Positions 50,930 to 60,932 of a stretch of DNA of 64,000 nucleotides are shown one piece after another. Source of the stretch: Panacagrimonas sp963975245. GTDB taxonomy: Bacteria; Pseudomonadota; Gammaproteobacteria; Nevskiales; Nevskiaceae. The position numbers and the translations under genes are program-made. The DNA is taken from the NCBI GenBank assembly GCA_963975245.1, contig CAXBFJ010000001.1, positions 806,001-870,000 on the forward strand. The letters are read 5' to 3'. Below the pieces are notes generated by a model that saw only the letters and a program-made list of their open reading frames with translations, searched no databases and was not told where the DNA came from. Numbering within the stretch: position 1 is the first letter of the stretch; each line of letters starts with the position of its first letter.

Positions 50930-52660
50930 ATGAACAGTAGGACCAGGACGTTGATCTACGGAGGCTCAATACGAACTCAGTCTCCAGGTTATCCAACGGT
51001 TGCTGCAATGGTGACCGAAGGCGACAGAATCATAGGTATCGGTGATCTGGAGGACATGCAGGATTTGGCGGGGAAGCAGGCGGCGAAAATAGATGTTCGC
51101 GGTGCGACCGTCATGCCCGGGTTGATCGATACGCACCGTCATCTCTTGCATTTCTCAGTGCTCGGTGCGCCACTTGTCCCACTCTTCGGGGTGCAATCGC
51201 ATGCGGAAATTGTCGAACGAATTCGCGAACGAGCGCGACAAGTACCGCCGGGCGAGTGGATTCTCACTACCCCAGTTGGTCACGGCGACGATGATTATTT
51301 TGCAAGGGAGCCAGATCGTTACAAGTCACTCGTTGAGGGCGTATTACCCGATCGGAAAGTGCTCGACGAAGCCACTCCTGACCACCCGGTTGCGATATTG
51401 GCCTTTCCGCCGGTTATTCCAAACACGGCGGCGTTCAATTCGATGGCTTTGGCTAAAGTCGGACTCAATAGAGATACACCCGCTCGAGTCAGCAATGTCT
51501 GGATAGAAAAGGACGCGGAAGGGGAGCCCACCGGACTCATCCGCGGGTCAGTCAATTTTTACTACGCTGAAGACTCGTTCAACGACACAATTTGGCAGCA
51601 GGTGCCAACGATCCAGGCAGTCGGCGCCTTGGATGCCGTCAAAGCTGGTATTGCGCAGGCAGCAATGTATGGCGTCACGACGATCCTCGAGAATCACATG
51701 CTGATGCCAGAGCAGGTCGAGCTTTATCGAGCATTGCGACAGAGCAATGAATTGAATCTCAGGGTTATGGCGGCAATGGAGCTGGACGATTTCGGATTCG
51801 CCACCAGCAAGCCGCGCAGCGAGCCTGAAATTGTCGAATTGCTGGAGCATGCGAAGGCAAACCTTGATTTCGAAGATGAGTTCTTCCGTTTTTCAGGTGT
51901 GTCGGTGATGTGGGACGGGGTTTGCAATCCAGGTTGGATGATGATGAGCCAGGCTTACCCCGGCCCCTACGGAGAACTGACGAAAGGTCACTATCAAACA
52001 TCGCCAGAGAAGATTCGCCTTGCGATGGATTATTGCCTGGAGCACGACGTGCCCCTCAATTCTTGTGCGATGGGCGATAAAGCGATAGAAGAAAATCTTG
52101 AGATGGCAGAAGCTGCCGCAGACAAGGCAAAAAAGGCACCCAATGGTTGGGTGCTCGTTCACGGGTTTTTTCTGCGCCCAGAACTGATAAATCGTTATGC
52201 CGCGCTGAACTACAACTACACAACCACAATGACCGCGGTATGGGGGAAAGGCGATCTGTACGCCCGTAGATTCGGCGAAGCTTGTCTGGATCACCTATGC
52301 CCGCTGCGAAATGTGTTCGATTCGGGCATGGACGTTGGCGGTGGCACAGATTGGGCACCGAGAAACTTATGGAAGCATGTTGAGATTTCATTGACCCACG
52401 AATTTTTTGAGTCAGGTAAATCCAACCTCGGCGCTCGACAGAAAATTAGCCGAGACGAGGCGCTCTCCATGTTCACCGACTCTGCTGCAAAAGTAATGGG
52501 GTGGGCCGAGATCGGGTCTCTTCAAGCCGGCAATTATGCTGACTACGTGGTTCTGGATCGTGATCCAGGCACTTGCCCAATAGAGGATCTCGCAGGTACG
52601 AAGGTCATGCGTACCGTTCTGGCGGGAAACATTGCGTACGATTCCGGAGAGATTGCCTAG
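50930..52660 (+). CDS. Metal-dependent amidohydrolase, YtcJ-like
   Basis: The 576-residue protein is an amidohydrolase-superfamily member: PGLIDTHRHLLHF supplies the HxH metal ligands, LVHGFFL a further His, and GGGTDWAPRN the final Asp. The N-terminus (IYGGSIRT, DRIIGIGD) and the C-terminal GNYADYVVLDRDPG form the flanking beta-sandwich. These enzymes hydrolyse amides, ureas or lactones. It begins a plus-strand cassette with aldehyde dehydrogenase, SRPBCC and alpha/beta-hydrolase genes. GGTGGGAG precedes the ATG. The substrate is unknown. Confidence 0.88.
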   Translation: MNSRTRTLIYGGSIRTQSPGYPTVAAMVTEGDRIIGIGDLEDMQDLAGKQAAKIDVRGATVMPGLIDTHRHLLHFSVLGAPLVPLFGVQSHAEIVERIRERARQVPPGEWILTTPVGHGDDDYFAREPDRYKSLVEGVLPDRKVLDEATPDHPVAILAFPPVIPNTAAFNSMALAKVGLNRDTPARVSNVWIEKDAEGEPTGLIRGSVNFYYAEDSFNDTIWQQVPTIQAVGALDAVKAGIAQAAMYGVTTILENHMLMPEQVELYRALRQSNELNLRVMAAMELDDFGFATSKPRSEPEIVELLEHAKANLDFEDEFFRFSGVSVMWDGVCNPGWMMMSQAYPGPYGELTKGHYQTSPEKIRLAMDYCLEHDVPLNSCAMGDKAIEENLEMAEAAADKAKKAPNGWVLVHGFFLRPELINRYAALNYNYTTTMTAVWGKGDLYARRFGEACLDHLCPLRNVFDSGMDVGGGTDWAPRNLWKHVEISLTHEFFESGKSNLGARQKISRDEALSMFTDSAAKVMGWAEIGSLQAGNYADYVVLDRDPGTCPIEDLAGTKVMRTVLAGNIAYDSGEIA

Positions 52661-52720
52661 CGCCACTCTATTGCGTCGCCAGAGTGACGTATACGAAAAA
52701 AAATTCAGAGAGAAAATTCC

Positions 52721-54223
52721 TTGAAACACATCAAGCACGTCATAAATGGACAGCAGATCGATTCAGAGTCAGGACGCGTCTTCAAGTCGATAAATCCTGC
52801 TACCGGAGCTGTTTGCGCTGAGGTTGCATTTGGAACAGTTGAAGACGTTGAGCACGCCGTCCAAAGCGCTAAACGCGCGTTCGAAAGCGGGGCATGGTCG
52901 AACATGTCACCAGTGGAGCGCTCCCAGCGCATGCGAGCCGTGGCACGACTCATCACCGAACGATTGGAAGAAATCGCACTTCTTGAAACCGAAGATACCG
53001 GCAAGCCTTTAGCTGTATCCAGATCAGATGTAGCCGCCGCTGCATCGGTGTTTGATTACTTCTCGCAGCTTCCCGAGCACGCCTTTGGAAAAAGTTATCC
53101 GGATGACGCAGGTTTTCACACCTACTCCAGCCGCGAACCTTATGGTGTGGTAGCTGCCATTGTGCCGTGGAACTTTCCATTCATGCTCGGAGTTTGGAAG
53201 GTGGCCCCGGCATTGGCAGTTGGTAACTCAGTGGTCATTAAAATGGCCGAAGAGACGCCCATGAGCATCAATCAGTTCGCGCTGATTTGTCTCGAGGCGG
53301 GAATTCCCCCTGGCGTCGTCAATGTTGTTCACGGAGACGGGCCGACGACGGGCAATGCCCTTGTAGTGCACCCGTCTGTTCCCAAGATCAGCTTCACCGG
53401 CAGCACGAACGTTGGAAGTAAAATTGTTCACGCGAGTGCTGAGTCCTTCAAGAGCCTGCATCTCGAGCTCGGCGGGAAGTGCCCGAATATCGTATTTTCT
53501 GATTGCGATCAGGATCAGGCTCTCGCGGGTTCGCTCTTCACCAGCTTCTTTAATACAGGGCAAATTTGCACCTCGGGGTCACGTCTTCTGGTGCAAGAGA
53601 GCATCGCCGAAGCGTTCGTGGAGCGCCTGGTGGAACGTGCCCGCAACTTGGTCGTGGGCGATCCGATGCAAGAGAAGACGCAGATCGGGCCGCTGGTCTC
53701 GAAGGCGCACTTTGAGCGCGTAATGCGACACGTAGAACTCGGGAACTCATCTGGTGCAACATTGCGTTGTGGAGGCAAAGCTCCCGATCTCGTGGGCTTG
53801 GAAAATGGCTCCTTCATCAGCCCTACGATCTTCAGCGGCGTCAATCCCGACATGCAAATTGCTCAGCAGGAAATTTTTGGACCTGTTCTATCCGTGCTGA
53901 CCTTCAAGGATGAAGACGAGGCCATCGCTATCGCGAATAATTCGATCTATGGCCTTGCCGCAACAGTGTGGACAAGCGAGTTGGGCCGTGCGCTGCGCGT
54001 CGCAAAGAGGATCGAAGCGGGCATTATTTGGACCAACTGCCCACATCATGGAAAGTGGAGTGTGCCCTACGAGGGACACAAGGCTAGCGGCAGTGGAGAG
54101 GACCTGGGGATGGAGGCGATCAGCACATTCACCAAGTTGAAAGTTAATTACATCAATTATGGTGGATCTAGAATGGAGTGGGGGATGCCCTTGGGCAATA
54201 TCAAAAGCACTTCGGAAAGCTAG
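52721..54223 (+). CDS. Aldehyde dehydrogenase family protein
   Basis: The 500-residue NAD(P)-dependent enzyme starts at TTG 52721 after AGAGAG. The catalytic Cys is Cys283 in GQICTSGSR, and the general base Glu249 is in LELGGKC, spaced 34 residues apart as in the family. VVAAIVPWNFPFM binds the cofactor. It oxidises an aldehyde to an acid, like betaine or phenylacetaldehyde dehydrogenases. It follows the amidohydrolase by 60 bases and precedes the SRPBCC gene by 2 bases. Confidence 0.92.
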   Translation: MKHIKHVINGQQIDSESGRVFKSINPATGAVCAEVAFGTVEDVEHAVQSAKRAFESGAWSNMSPVERSQRMRAVARLITERLEEIALLETEDTGKPLAVSRSDVAAAASVFDYFSQLPEHAFGKSYPDDAGFHTYSSREPYGVVAAIVPWNFPFMLGVWKVAPALAVGNSVVIKMAEETPMSINQFALICLEAGIPPGVVNVVHGDGPTTGNALVVHPSVPKISFTGSTNVGSKIVHASAESFKSLHLELGGKCPNIVFSDCDQDQALAGSLFTSFFNTGQICTSGSRLLVQESIAEAFVERLVERARNLVVGDPMQEKTQIGPLVSKAHFERVMRHVELGNSSGATLRCGGKAPDLVGLENGSFISPTIFSGVNPDMQIAQQEIFGPVLSVLTFKDEDEAIAIANNSIYGLAATVWTSELGRALRVAKRIEAGIIWTNCPHHGKWSVPYEGHKASGSGEDLGMEAISTFTKLKVNYINYGGSRMEWGMPLGNIKSTSES

Positions 54224-54225
54224 GG

Positions 54226-54711
54226 ATGTATCTCTTGGCTGCATTCGACTGCGAGATTAATGTTGATGTCAGCGAAGTTTTTGAACTGACGAGCGATCTG
54301 GTGAGATTTGGAGATTGGTTTCCCCAGGTCGTAAAAATAGACGAGGCAAACGATTTGAGCCCTGGTCAGGTCGGGAAAGCCTATCTGGAACACGTTCGAA
54401 TTCCCTTGGCGGGTGAAAAGGTGGTCGAGATCGTCGTGACGGAGTCAGAGAGAAATCAATATTTCGCTACCGAGGGAAACCTCTCGCCACTTTTGCCTCG
54501 AATGGAAATGCGCTATTCCACAGTCACAGGTAATGATTGCCGCCTGCAGTGGAAGATGTATAGCCGCAGTGGGAGTTCGTTAGTCAGGTGCGCCTTACTG
54601 CCACTAGCGCGCCGAATAATGAGCGCCCGGGCCCTCGACGCCAAAGATAATCTCATCAACCTGCTGGCCAGTGGGTCAGAGAGTCGCAGGTCTTCAATTG
54701 CCGTTGAATAG
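54226..54711 (+). CDS. SRPBCC family protein (polyketide cyclase/START-like fold)
   Basis: The 161-residue protein starts at ATG 54226, two bases after the dehydrogenase stop, with GGAAAG upstream. The N-terminus INVDVSEVFELTSDLVRFGDWFP and C-terminal amphipathic helix ALDAKDNLINLL are typical of the SRPBCC hydrophobic-ligand pocket fold. Members bind or cyclise aromatic and steroid-like ligands. Tight spacing to neighbours supports a single transcript. The ligand is unknown. Confidence 0.78.
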   Translation: MYLLAAFDCEINVDVSEVFELTSDLVRFGDWFPQVVKIDEANDLSPGQVGKAYLEHVRIPLAGEKVVEIVVTESERNQYFATEGNLSPLLPRMEMRYSTVTGNDCRLQWKMYSRSGSSLVRCALLPLARRIMSARALDAKDNLINLLASGSESRRSSIAVE

Positions 54712-54756
54712 CGTCGTTACATTTTCATGCCTGAGCATGAAACCAGGGATTAAAAC

Positions 54757-55536
54757 ATGCCATTTGCGAAGAGCAAGGACGTCAATATTTATTTCACCGA
54801 GTCTGGCTCGGGAGACGCCATTATTTTCTGCCACGGGATAGGTGGTAACAGCACGGTATGGTGGCAACAATTCGGACACTTCTGCAGCGATTATCACTGC
54901 ATTGCCATTGACCACCGCGGGTTCGGGCGCTCGACGTGCCGAGCAGAGCAATTTGATCCTAGGTCCTTCGGCGATGATGCTGTCGCAGTGCTCGATGCCG
55001 CCGGGATCTCATCTGCACATTTTGTATGTCAGTCCATGGGTGGATGGACCGGGGTTCAGGCCGCTTTGAAGTATCCGGAACGAGTTAGGTCGCTGACGCT
55101 TTCCGGCACCATCGGCGGCTTCAATCTGCCCAGCGGCTTGCATGCTGCTGCGACTGTGAAAGAACGAATTGCTGCGGGTACTGCATCGACTCTTGCTCTT
55201 GCGAGTGATTTCCCGCAGCGCCAGCCGGCCCTCAGTTTCTTGTTCGCAGAAATCGGAGCATTCAATACGTCGCTTGCGGGCTTCGACCCTGTGCCTCGAC
55301 TGGTCAGCGAAGAAGTCCTGGTTCCTCTGGCCACCGCAGCTGAACTGAATATGCCGATCCTGATGGTGGCAGGAGAATACGACTTGATCTGGGGGCCCGA
55401 CGTCATAAAAGAACTGCAGGGCTATTTGCCTAGGTCAAGACTGGTTGAAGTCAAGGCAGGGCATTCTCCCTACTTCGAGACGCCTATTGAATTTAATGAA
55501 ATTTTGGGCGATTTCCTTCGCGCTGATGTTGAGTGA
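54757..55536 (+). CDS. Alpha/beta hydrolase
   Basis: A 259-residue alpha/beta hydrolase. FCHGIGGNSTVW gives the oxyanion loop, the nucleophile is in VCQSMGGW, VAGEYDLIWG carries the acid, and KAGHSPYFETP holds the catalytic His. The size fits esterases, dienelactone- or MCP-type C-C bond hydrolases of degradation pathways. It ends the amidohydrolase-ALDH-SRPBCC cassette. Confidence 0.9.
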   Translation: MPFAKSKDVNIYFTESGSGDAIIFCHGIGGNSTVWWQQFGHFCSDYHCIAIDHRGFGRSTCRAEQFDPRSFGDDAVAVLDAAGISSAHFVCQSMGGWTGVQAALKYPERVRSLTLSGTIGGFNLPSGLHAAATVKERIAAGTASTLALASDFPQRQPALSFLFAEIGAFNTSLAGFDPVPRLVSEEVLVPLATAAELNMPILMVAGEYDLIWGPDVIKELQGYLPRSRLVEVKAGHSPYFETPIEFNEILGDFLRADVE

Positions 55537-55921
55537 CAGGGTTAGTTGAGTAGAAGACCTTGCTTTTGTGCGGGTCTTATCGCTGACAGTCAAAAAATGC
55601 TTCGCGCAACACATTCTCTCCCTTTTGCATTTCGGATCGAGCTCCGCTAGAGGCTCAGGGCAGCAAGCCTGACAGCACCCGACCAGTTGGTGCCGTGGCG
55701 CTAGTAGAGCGGATGCGTTCTGCCAAAGTCGCTTCGCGAATAGGGTGCTTCTCAAGTTCCGGGTTGTCGGTTTCCACTCGGAGGGGACTAGTAGATTTGC
55801 TTCCCTTTGCTGGTATTGCATTGCCCTGCCTCGTCTGACCGACTATTCTCTGACCGTCCGATCGGTCAGTGTTGTTTGTCGAATCATAAATGCACATAAC
55901 AACAGGGTTTTAGAAACCATC
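55537..55921. other. 385-base intergenic region before the efflux operon
   Basis: It has no supported gene. The left part has a weak AAGACC/GGTCTT repeat. The right part carries the TetR operator-like palindrome (55850-55869) just upstream of the tetR gene. Confidence 0.5.
55850..55869. promoter_or_regulatory. TetR-type operator palindrome upstream of tetR-efflux operon
   Basis: CTGACCG-TCCGAT-CGGTCAG is an inverted repeat with seven-base arms. A further CTGACCGA half-like copy lies 15 bases to the left. It is 53 bases before the TetR start. Such repeats are typical AcrR/TtgR-like operators and would put repressor and pump under self-regulation. Confidence 0.75.
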
Positions 55922-56581
55922 ATGTTGGAATTTTCCCCACCGCAAACGGCTACAGGCGGCCGGCTCATCCTTCAGGCTGCACTGGATTTGTTCGCGGCTA
56001 ACGGTTACGAGGGCGTATCGGTCAACAGCATTGCCGAGCGCGCTGGCGTGTGTAAGTCCAACGTGTTTCATCACTTTGCATCCAAGGAAGCTCTGTATCT
56101 GGAAGTGCTCCGCACCGCCAGTCTGGAGTGGGGTGATGACATTACCGAGGCCAATCATGTCGAGGGCAGCTTCTCGGATCGATTGCGGGCGTTCATCGGC
56201 GGCGTTCTACAGCGGCTCTTTCAGCGGCCACTGCAATCTCGCCTGATGCTGCGGGAAATTCTGGATAACGGTGCCTTGCGGGCGGAACAGATGAGTGACG
56301 ACGTGTACCAACGCAATTTTGAGATGGAAATGGCGATATTCCGCCGAGCGCAGGCCGATGGTGAACTGCGCCAGGGCCTGGATCCCGCGGTCGCCTGGAT
56401 GCTGACCATGTCAGCCTGCCTGAACTTCTTTCAGATTCGGGACTTGCTGCGACACATCCCAAGCTTCAATCACTATGCGGAGGACCCTGAGATCTATGCC
56501 GATCAAGTCTGCGCAGGCTTATTGGGCGGCATTGCAGATAGTTCCGGTTCTGACTCCAGAGATGCGGGAGAAATGTCATGA
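55922..56581 (+). CDS. TetR-family transcriptional regulator
   Basis: The 219-residue protein starts at ATG 55922. The N-terminal HTH (AALDLFAANGYEGVSVNSIAERAGVCKSNVFHHFASKEALYLEVL) is clearly TetR. The C-terminal helical part is a ligand-binding and dimerisation domain. The ATG of the next gene overlaps its stop (ATGA), so repressor and pump genes are translationally coupled. By analogy with AcrR, TtgR and NalC types it would be released by a pump substrate. Confidence 0.92.
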   Translation: MLEFSPPQTATGGRLILQAALDLFAANGYEGVSVNSIAERAGVCKSNVFHHFASKEALYLEVLRTASLEWGDDITEANHVEGSFSDRLRAFIGGVLQRLFQRPLQSRLMLREILDNGALRAEQMSDDVYQRNFEMEMAIFRRAQADGELRQGLDPAVAWMLTMSACLNFFQIRDLLRHIPSFNHYAEDPEIYADQVCAGLLGGIADSSGSDSRDAGEMS

Positions 56582-57768
56582 GACGGTTACAGCATCTACA
56601 GCCTCTCGTCCTTCTCGCGTTTTTCAGCATGGCGCTGCTCTCTGGCTGCAAGGAGACAGCAGCACCTGCACAAGCAAAAGCGCCGCAGGCAGTGGAGGTC
56701 ATTGAACTGCATTCGCAGGTTCTGGCACTGACAACCGAACTTCCCGGTCGAACGGTGGCCTACCGCATTGCGCAGGTTCGACCCCAGGTGAGCGGCATCA
56801 TTCGCGAGGTCAACTTCACGGAAGGCAGTGAAGTGAAGAAGGGGCAGGGCCTTTATCAGATTGACCCTTCGAGCTACGACGCGGCATTCAGAAGTGCGAA
56901 GGCCAATCTCATGAGTGCGAAGGCGGAGTATTCCGCTGCGCGCCTGAAGGCCGACAAATACGGACCTCTTGCTGAGCTCAAGGCCATCAGCAAACTTGAA
57001 CTGATTCAGGTGGAATCTGCCAGGCAACAGGCAGAAGCCAAGGTCGCCGCAGCGCAGAGCGCACTGGATGCAGCACGAATCAATCTTCATTACACCGCTG
57101 TTGTATCTCCCATTGACGGGCGCAGTGGACGCTCCACGGTTTCCGAGGGCGCGCTGGTCACGGCAGACCAGGGCGATCCTTTGACGACGGTTCAGCAGCT
57201 TGACCCGATCCTGGTCGACGTCACCCAATCCAGTAACGTTCTGCTCAAGCTTCGGCGTGATCACGCAGGGAAGGCCGCAGATCCGGGTGACACCAAGGTC
57301 AAGCTGATTCTTGACGATGGCAGCGTGTACGAGCACGAGGGCAGTCTGCAGTTTTCGGAGGTCACGGTGGACCAGACCACGGGTTCGGTGACGCTACGCG
57401 CCAAATTTCCGAACCCGGATCAGTTTCTCCTGCCCGGTATGTTTGTTCACATGCAAATAAAGGAAGGGGTCGACAACCACGCTTTACTGATTCCGCAAGA
57501 GGCCCTGACGCATGACGCGCAAGGTGTTGCAACGGCTCTGGTGGCCAACACGGACGATACCGTTGAGCTGAGAAAACTGACATCCAGCCGGGCAGTCGGC
57601 AATCAGTGGCTGATTTCCAGCGGTCTTGAGGAAGGCGACAGAGTCATCGTCAGCGGCATACAGCATGTTCATCCCGGTGACAAGGTGGCGCCCAAGCTTT
57701 CCGGCGCAAGCCGCGATGAGCCTGCCAATCAGACGCTGGGTACGTCCAGCGCTGCAAGTGCGGGCTGA
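56578..57768 (+). CDS. RND efflux periplasmic adaptor (membrane fusion protein)
   Basis: AcrA-type adaptor of 396 residues. A lipoprotein signal peptide ends at LLSGC (Cys24). A barrel-sandwich half motif (QVRPQVSGIIREVNFTEGSEVKKGQ), a coiled-coil hairpin rich in Ala/Lys/Glu (about 95-160) and the HYTAVVSPIDG strand follow. It links the RND pump to the outer-membrane channel. It overlaps tetR by ATGA and ends five bases before the pump gene. Confidence 0.94.
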   Translation: MRRLQHLQPLVLLAFFSMALLSGCKETAAPAQAKAPQAVEVIELHSQVLALTTELPGRTVAYRIAQVRPQVSGIIREVNFTEGSEVKKGQGLYQIDPSSYDAAFRSAKANLMSAKAEYSAARLKADKYGPLAELKAISKLELIQVESARQQAEAKVAAAQSALDAARINLHYTAVVSPIDGRSGRSTVSEGALVTADQGDPLTTVQQLDPILVDVTQSSNVLLKLRRDHAGKAADPGDTKVKLILDDGSVYEHEGSLQFSEVTVDQTTGSVTLRAKFPNPDQFLLPGMFVHMQIKEGVDNHALLIPQEALTHDAQGVATALVANTDDTVELRKLTSSRAVGNQWLISSGLEEGDRVIVSGIQHVHPGDKVAPKLSGASRDEPANQTLGTSSAASAG

Positions 57769-57773
57769 AGGTC

Positions 57774-60700
57774 GTGGTCAACTACTTTATTGATCGCCCA
57801 ATTTTTTCCTGGGTTCTTGCCATCGTCATCATGATGGCAGGGGCCTTGGCCGTCCTGAGCTTGCCGGTTTCACAGTACCCGGCAATCGCGCCTCCTGCGA
57901 TATCCATCAGCGGCAACTATCCCGGCGCTTCGGCTGAGACGGTGGAAAACACGGTGACACAGGTTATAGAGCAGCAGCTCAATGGCATCGATAACCTCTT
58001 GTATTTTTCGTCCGAGAGCAACAAGGACGGAAGCATGTCGATCACCCTATATTTTGAGCAGGGGACCAATCCCGACATTGCGCAGGTGCAAGTTCAGAAC
58101 AAGCTTCAGGCAGCAACGCCGCAGCTCCCGCAAAGCGTCCAGCAGCAGGGGCTCAAAGTTGCCAAATCGACCAAGAATTTCTTGCTTGTAGTGGGCTTTG
58201 CTTCTACAGATTCCAGCATGAATGGCGGCGATATTGCGGACTACATTGCCTCACATATCCAGGACCCACTAAGTCGCACCCCGGGTGTGGGTGATTTGCG
58301 CCTGTTTGGCGCTCAGCACGCCATGCGAATCTGGCTCGATCCTGCCCGACTCAACAGTTTTTCGATGACGCCTGTGGACGTGGCTGAGGCGATACGCGCA
58401 CAGAATGTACAGGTTGCCTCCGGCGAACTCGGCGGGTTGCCCGCCGTGGATGGACAGCAACTCAACGCCACCATCATCGGGCCAGAGCTTCTCAAGAGTG
58501 AAGAGGAGTTTCGCAACATTCTGTTGCGCGTTGATTCTGACGGTTCCCAGGTACGTCTCAAGGATGTCGCGCGTGTAGAACTGGGTAGCGAAAATTACAG
58601 CACCTTGCCCCTGTACAGCGGACAGCCTGCAAGCGGCGTAGCCGTGCGACTCGCATCCGGTGCAAACGCGCTAGATACCGCGGCAGCCGTGCGTGCCACC
58701 GTCGAAAGGCTGGAGCCCTTCTTTCCGGAAGGCCTGAAAGCGATCTACCCCTACGACAGTACGCCGTTCATCAGTATTTCAATTGCAGAGGTGGTGGAAA
58801 CGCTGCTGGTCGCCATCGTGCTGGTCTTTCTGGTCATGCTGCTGTTCTTGCAGAATCTGCGTGCCACCCTGATTCCGACCATTGCGGTCCCCGTGGTGCT
58901 GCTGGGGACCTTCGGCATCCTGGCGGTGGCGGGCTACAGCATCAATACCCTGACCATGTTCGGCATGGCGCTGGCCATCGGCATGCTGGTGGACGATGCC
59001 ATCGTGGTGGTGGAGAACGTCGAAAGAGTCATGTCTGAGGAGGGCCTGTCCCCAAAGGAAGCAACTCGCAAGTCGATGGGGCAGATCACTGGCGCATTGA
59101 TTGGCATCGCACTGGTTCTGACCGCCGTGCTGTTGCCCATGGCATTTTTCAGCGGCTCTACTGGCGTCATCTATCGACAATTTTCTATCACCATGGTCTC
59201 TGCGATGGTGCTGTCCGTGGTAGTGGCGATGATCTTCACTCCTTCCTTGTGTGCAAGCCTGCTCAAGCCGGTCAAGAAAGGTCATCAGGAAACCTCGAAA
59301 GGCTTTTTCGGCTGGTTCAATCGCGGCTTCAATCGTTTTAATCGCTATTACGAAAAGTCGCTTCAGCACCTGACCGGGAAGCTGCTTCGTTACCTTGTTG
59401 TGTACGGCCTCATTGTCATCACGATGGCTTTCATGTTTACGCGCGTGCCCAGCGGATTTCTGCCCGAAGAAGATCAGGGCATCATGTACATTCAAGCCAA
59501 TACGCCGCCGGGCGCCACGACAACGCGCACGGCAGAAGCGCTGAACAAGATGCGCGAGTATCTGCTGGAAGAAGAGAAGGAAAGTGTCGAAGGGGTATTC
59601 ACCGTGGCCGGGTTCAGTTTTGCGGGCCGGGGGCAGAGTGCTGGACTGGGCTTTGTCAGGCTCAAGCACTGGGATGAGCGCGAAGGTGCGGAACATTCCG
59701 CACAAGCAGTGGCAGGTCGTGCCCGTACTTATTTCAATTCAATCCTCGATGCCAAAGCTGTGGTTTTTGTGCCGCCGGCGGTGCTCGAGTTGGGCAACGC
59801 CACCGGCTTTGACCTCGAATTGGTAGACGAAGCCGGGCGGGGCCACGCTATTCTCATGGAAGCGAGGGACAAGTTGATCTCGCTGGCTGCCCAGCATCCG
59901 GTTATTCAGGCGCCGCGTGCCAATGGGCTAGACGATGAACCGCAGTACACCCTGGATATTGATTGGGAGAAGGCGCACGTACTCGGCCTGACAGCCGCGC
60001 AGATATCCGACACGATCCATGACGCTTGGGGTTCGTCTTACATCAATCAATTCATTGACCACGGTCGGGTCAAGAAGGTCTACGTGCAAGGCGAGCCGAG
60101 TTCGCGCATGTCACCCGAAGATCTCGATCAGTGGTTTGTTCGCAATAACGAAGGGGGCATGGTGCCTTTTTCCAGTTTCGCAAGTGCGCACTGGACCTCA
60201 GGTTCGCCAAAGCTGGAACGCTACAACGGAAAATCTGCCGTGCAGATTCTGGGTAAGCCGGCGCCCGGCTTCAGTACCGGAGAAGCCATGGAAGCGATGG
60301 AAGATCTGGCGCAGCAGATGCCTGATGGCATCGGATATCAATGGAGCGGATTGTCGTATGAACAGCAGCGTTCCGGTTCCCAGGCTCCGGCGCTCTATGC
60401 CATCTCACTGGCCGTTGTTTTCTTGTGCCTTGCCGCGCTGTACGAGAGTTGGTCTATTCCATTTTCCGTCATGCTGGTCGTGCCTCTTGGCGTGATTGGT
60501 GCTATTGCCGCAACGCTGATGCGCGGCCTTGAGAACGACGTGTTCTTTCAGGTGGGACTGCTCACGACGGTTGGCCTTTCTATCAAGAACGCTATCCTGA
60601 TTGTCGAGTTTGCCAAGCAGAATGTGGATGCCGGCATGGGTCTGATTGAAGGCACCATCGCGGCTTCCTGCCAACGCCTGCGTCCAATCCTGATGACGTC

Positions 60701-60932
60701 GATGGCATTTATCCTGGGTGTATCGCCATTGGCGTTTTCCTCTGGTGCAGGTTCGGGCGGGCGCATTGCCATTGGAACCGGCGTCATGGGCGGGATGATT
60801 GTTGGCGTAATCCTGGCCATTTTCCTGGTTCCGGTGTTCTTCGTTGCCGTCCGTCGATGGCTGGCGCGTGGTGGCGCTGAGCGTCAGCGTAATCAGGAAG
60901 CCCTGCAGCCGGCATTCGGAGAAAAGGGATGA
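57774..60932 (+). CDS. RND multidrug/solvent efflux permease (AcrB/HAE1 family)
   Basis: The 1052-residue proton-driven transporter starts at GTG 57774 (MVNYFIDRPIFSWVL). The proton-relay Asp407-Asp408 in MLVDDAIVVVENVERVM are at exactly the AcrB positions. Twelve membrane segments and two large periplasmic loops are expected. It exports hydrophobic antibiotics, solvents or pathway intermediates from the inner membrane and periplasm. It is the third gene of the tetR operon and overlaps the outer-membrane factor gene by ATGA. Confidence 0.96.
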   Translation: MVNYFIDRPIFSWVLAIVIMMAGALAVLSLPVSQYPAIAPPAISISGNYPGASAETVENTVTQVIEQQLNGIDNLLYFSSESNKDGSMSITLYFEQGTNPDIAQVQVQNKLQAATPQLPQSVQQQGLKVAKSTKNFLLVVGFASTDSSMNGGDIADYIASHIQDPLSRTPGVGDLRLFGAQHAMRIWLDPARLNSFSMTPVDVAEAIRAQNVQVASGELGGLPAVDGQQLNATIIGPELLKSEEEFRNILLRVDSDGSQVRLKDVARVELGSENYSTLPLYSGQPASGVAVRLASGANALDTAAAVRATVERLEPFFPEGLKAIYPYDSTPFISISIAEVVETLLVAIVLVFLVMLLFLQNLRATLIPTIAVPVVLLGTFGILAVAGYSINTLTMFGMALAIGMLVDDAIVVVENVERVMSEEGLSPKEATRKSMGQITGALIGIALVLTAVLLPMAFFSGSTGVIYRQFSITMVSAMVLSVVVAMIFTPSLCASLLKPVKKGHQETSKGFFGWFNRGFNRFNRYYEKSLQHLTGKLLRYLVVYGLIVITMAFMFTRVPSGFLPEEDQGIMYIQANTPPGATTTRTAEALNKMREYLLEEEKESVEGVFTVAGFSFAGRGQSAGLGFVRLKHWDEREGAEHSAQAVAGRARTYFNSILDAKAVVFVPPAVLELGNATGFDLELVDEAGRGHAILMEARDKLISLAAQHPVIQAPRANGLDDEPQYTLDIDWEKAHVLGLTAAQISDTIHDAWGSSYINQFIDHGRVKKVYVQGEPSSRMSPEDLDQWFVRNNEGGMVPFSSFASAHWTSGSPKLERYNGKSAVQILGKPAPGFSTGEAMEAMEDLAQQMPDGIGYQWSGLSYEQQRSGSQAPALYAISLAVVFLCLAALYESWSIPFSVMLVVPLGVIGAIAATLMRGLENDVFFQVGLLTTVGLSIKNAILIVEFAKQNVDAGMGLIEGTIAASCQRLRPILMTSMAFILGVSPLAFSSGAGSGGRIAIGTGVMGGMIVGVILAIFLVPVFFVAVRRWLARGGAERQRNQEALQPAFGEKG

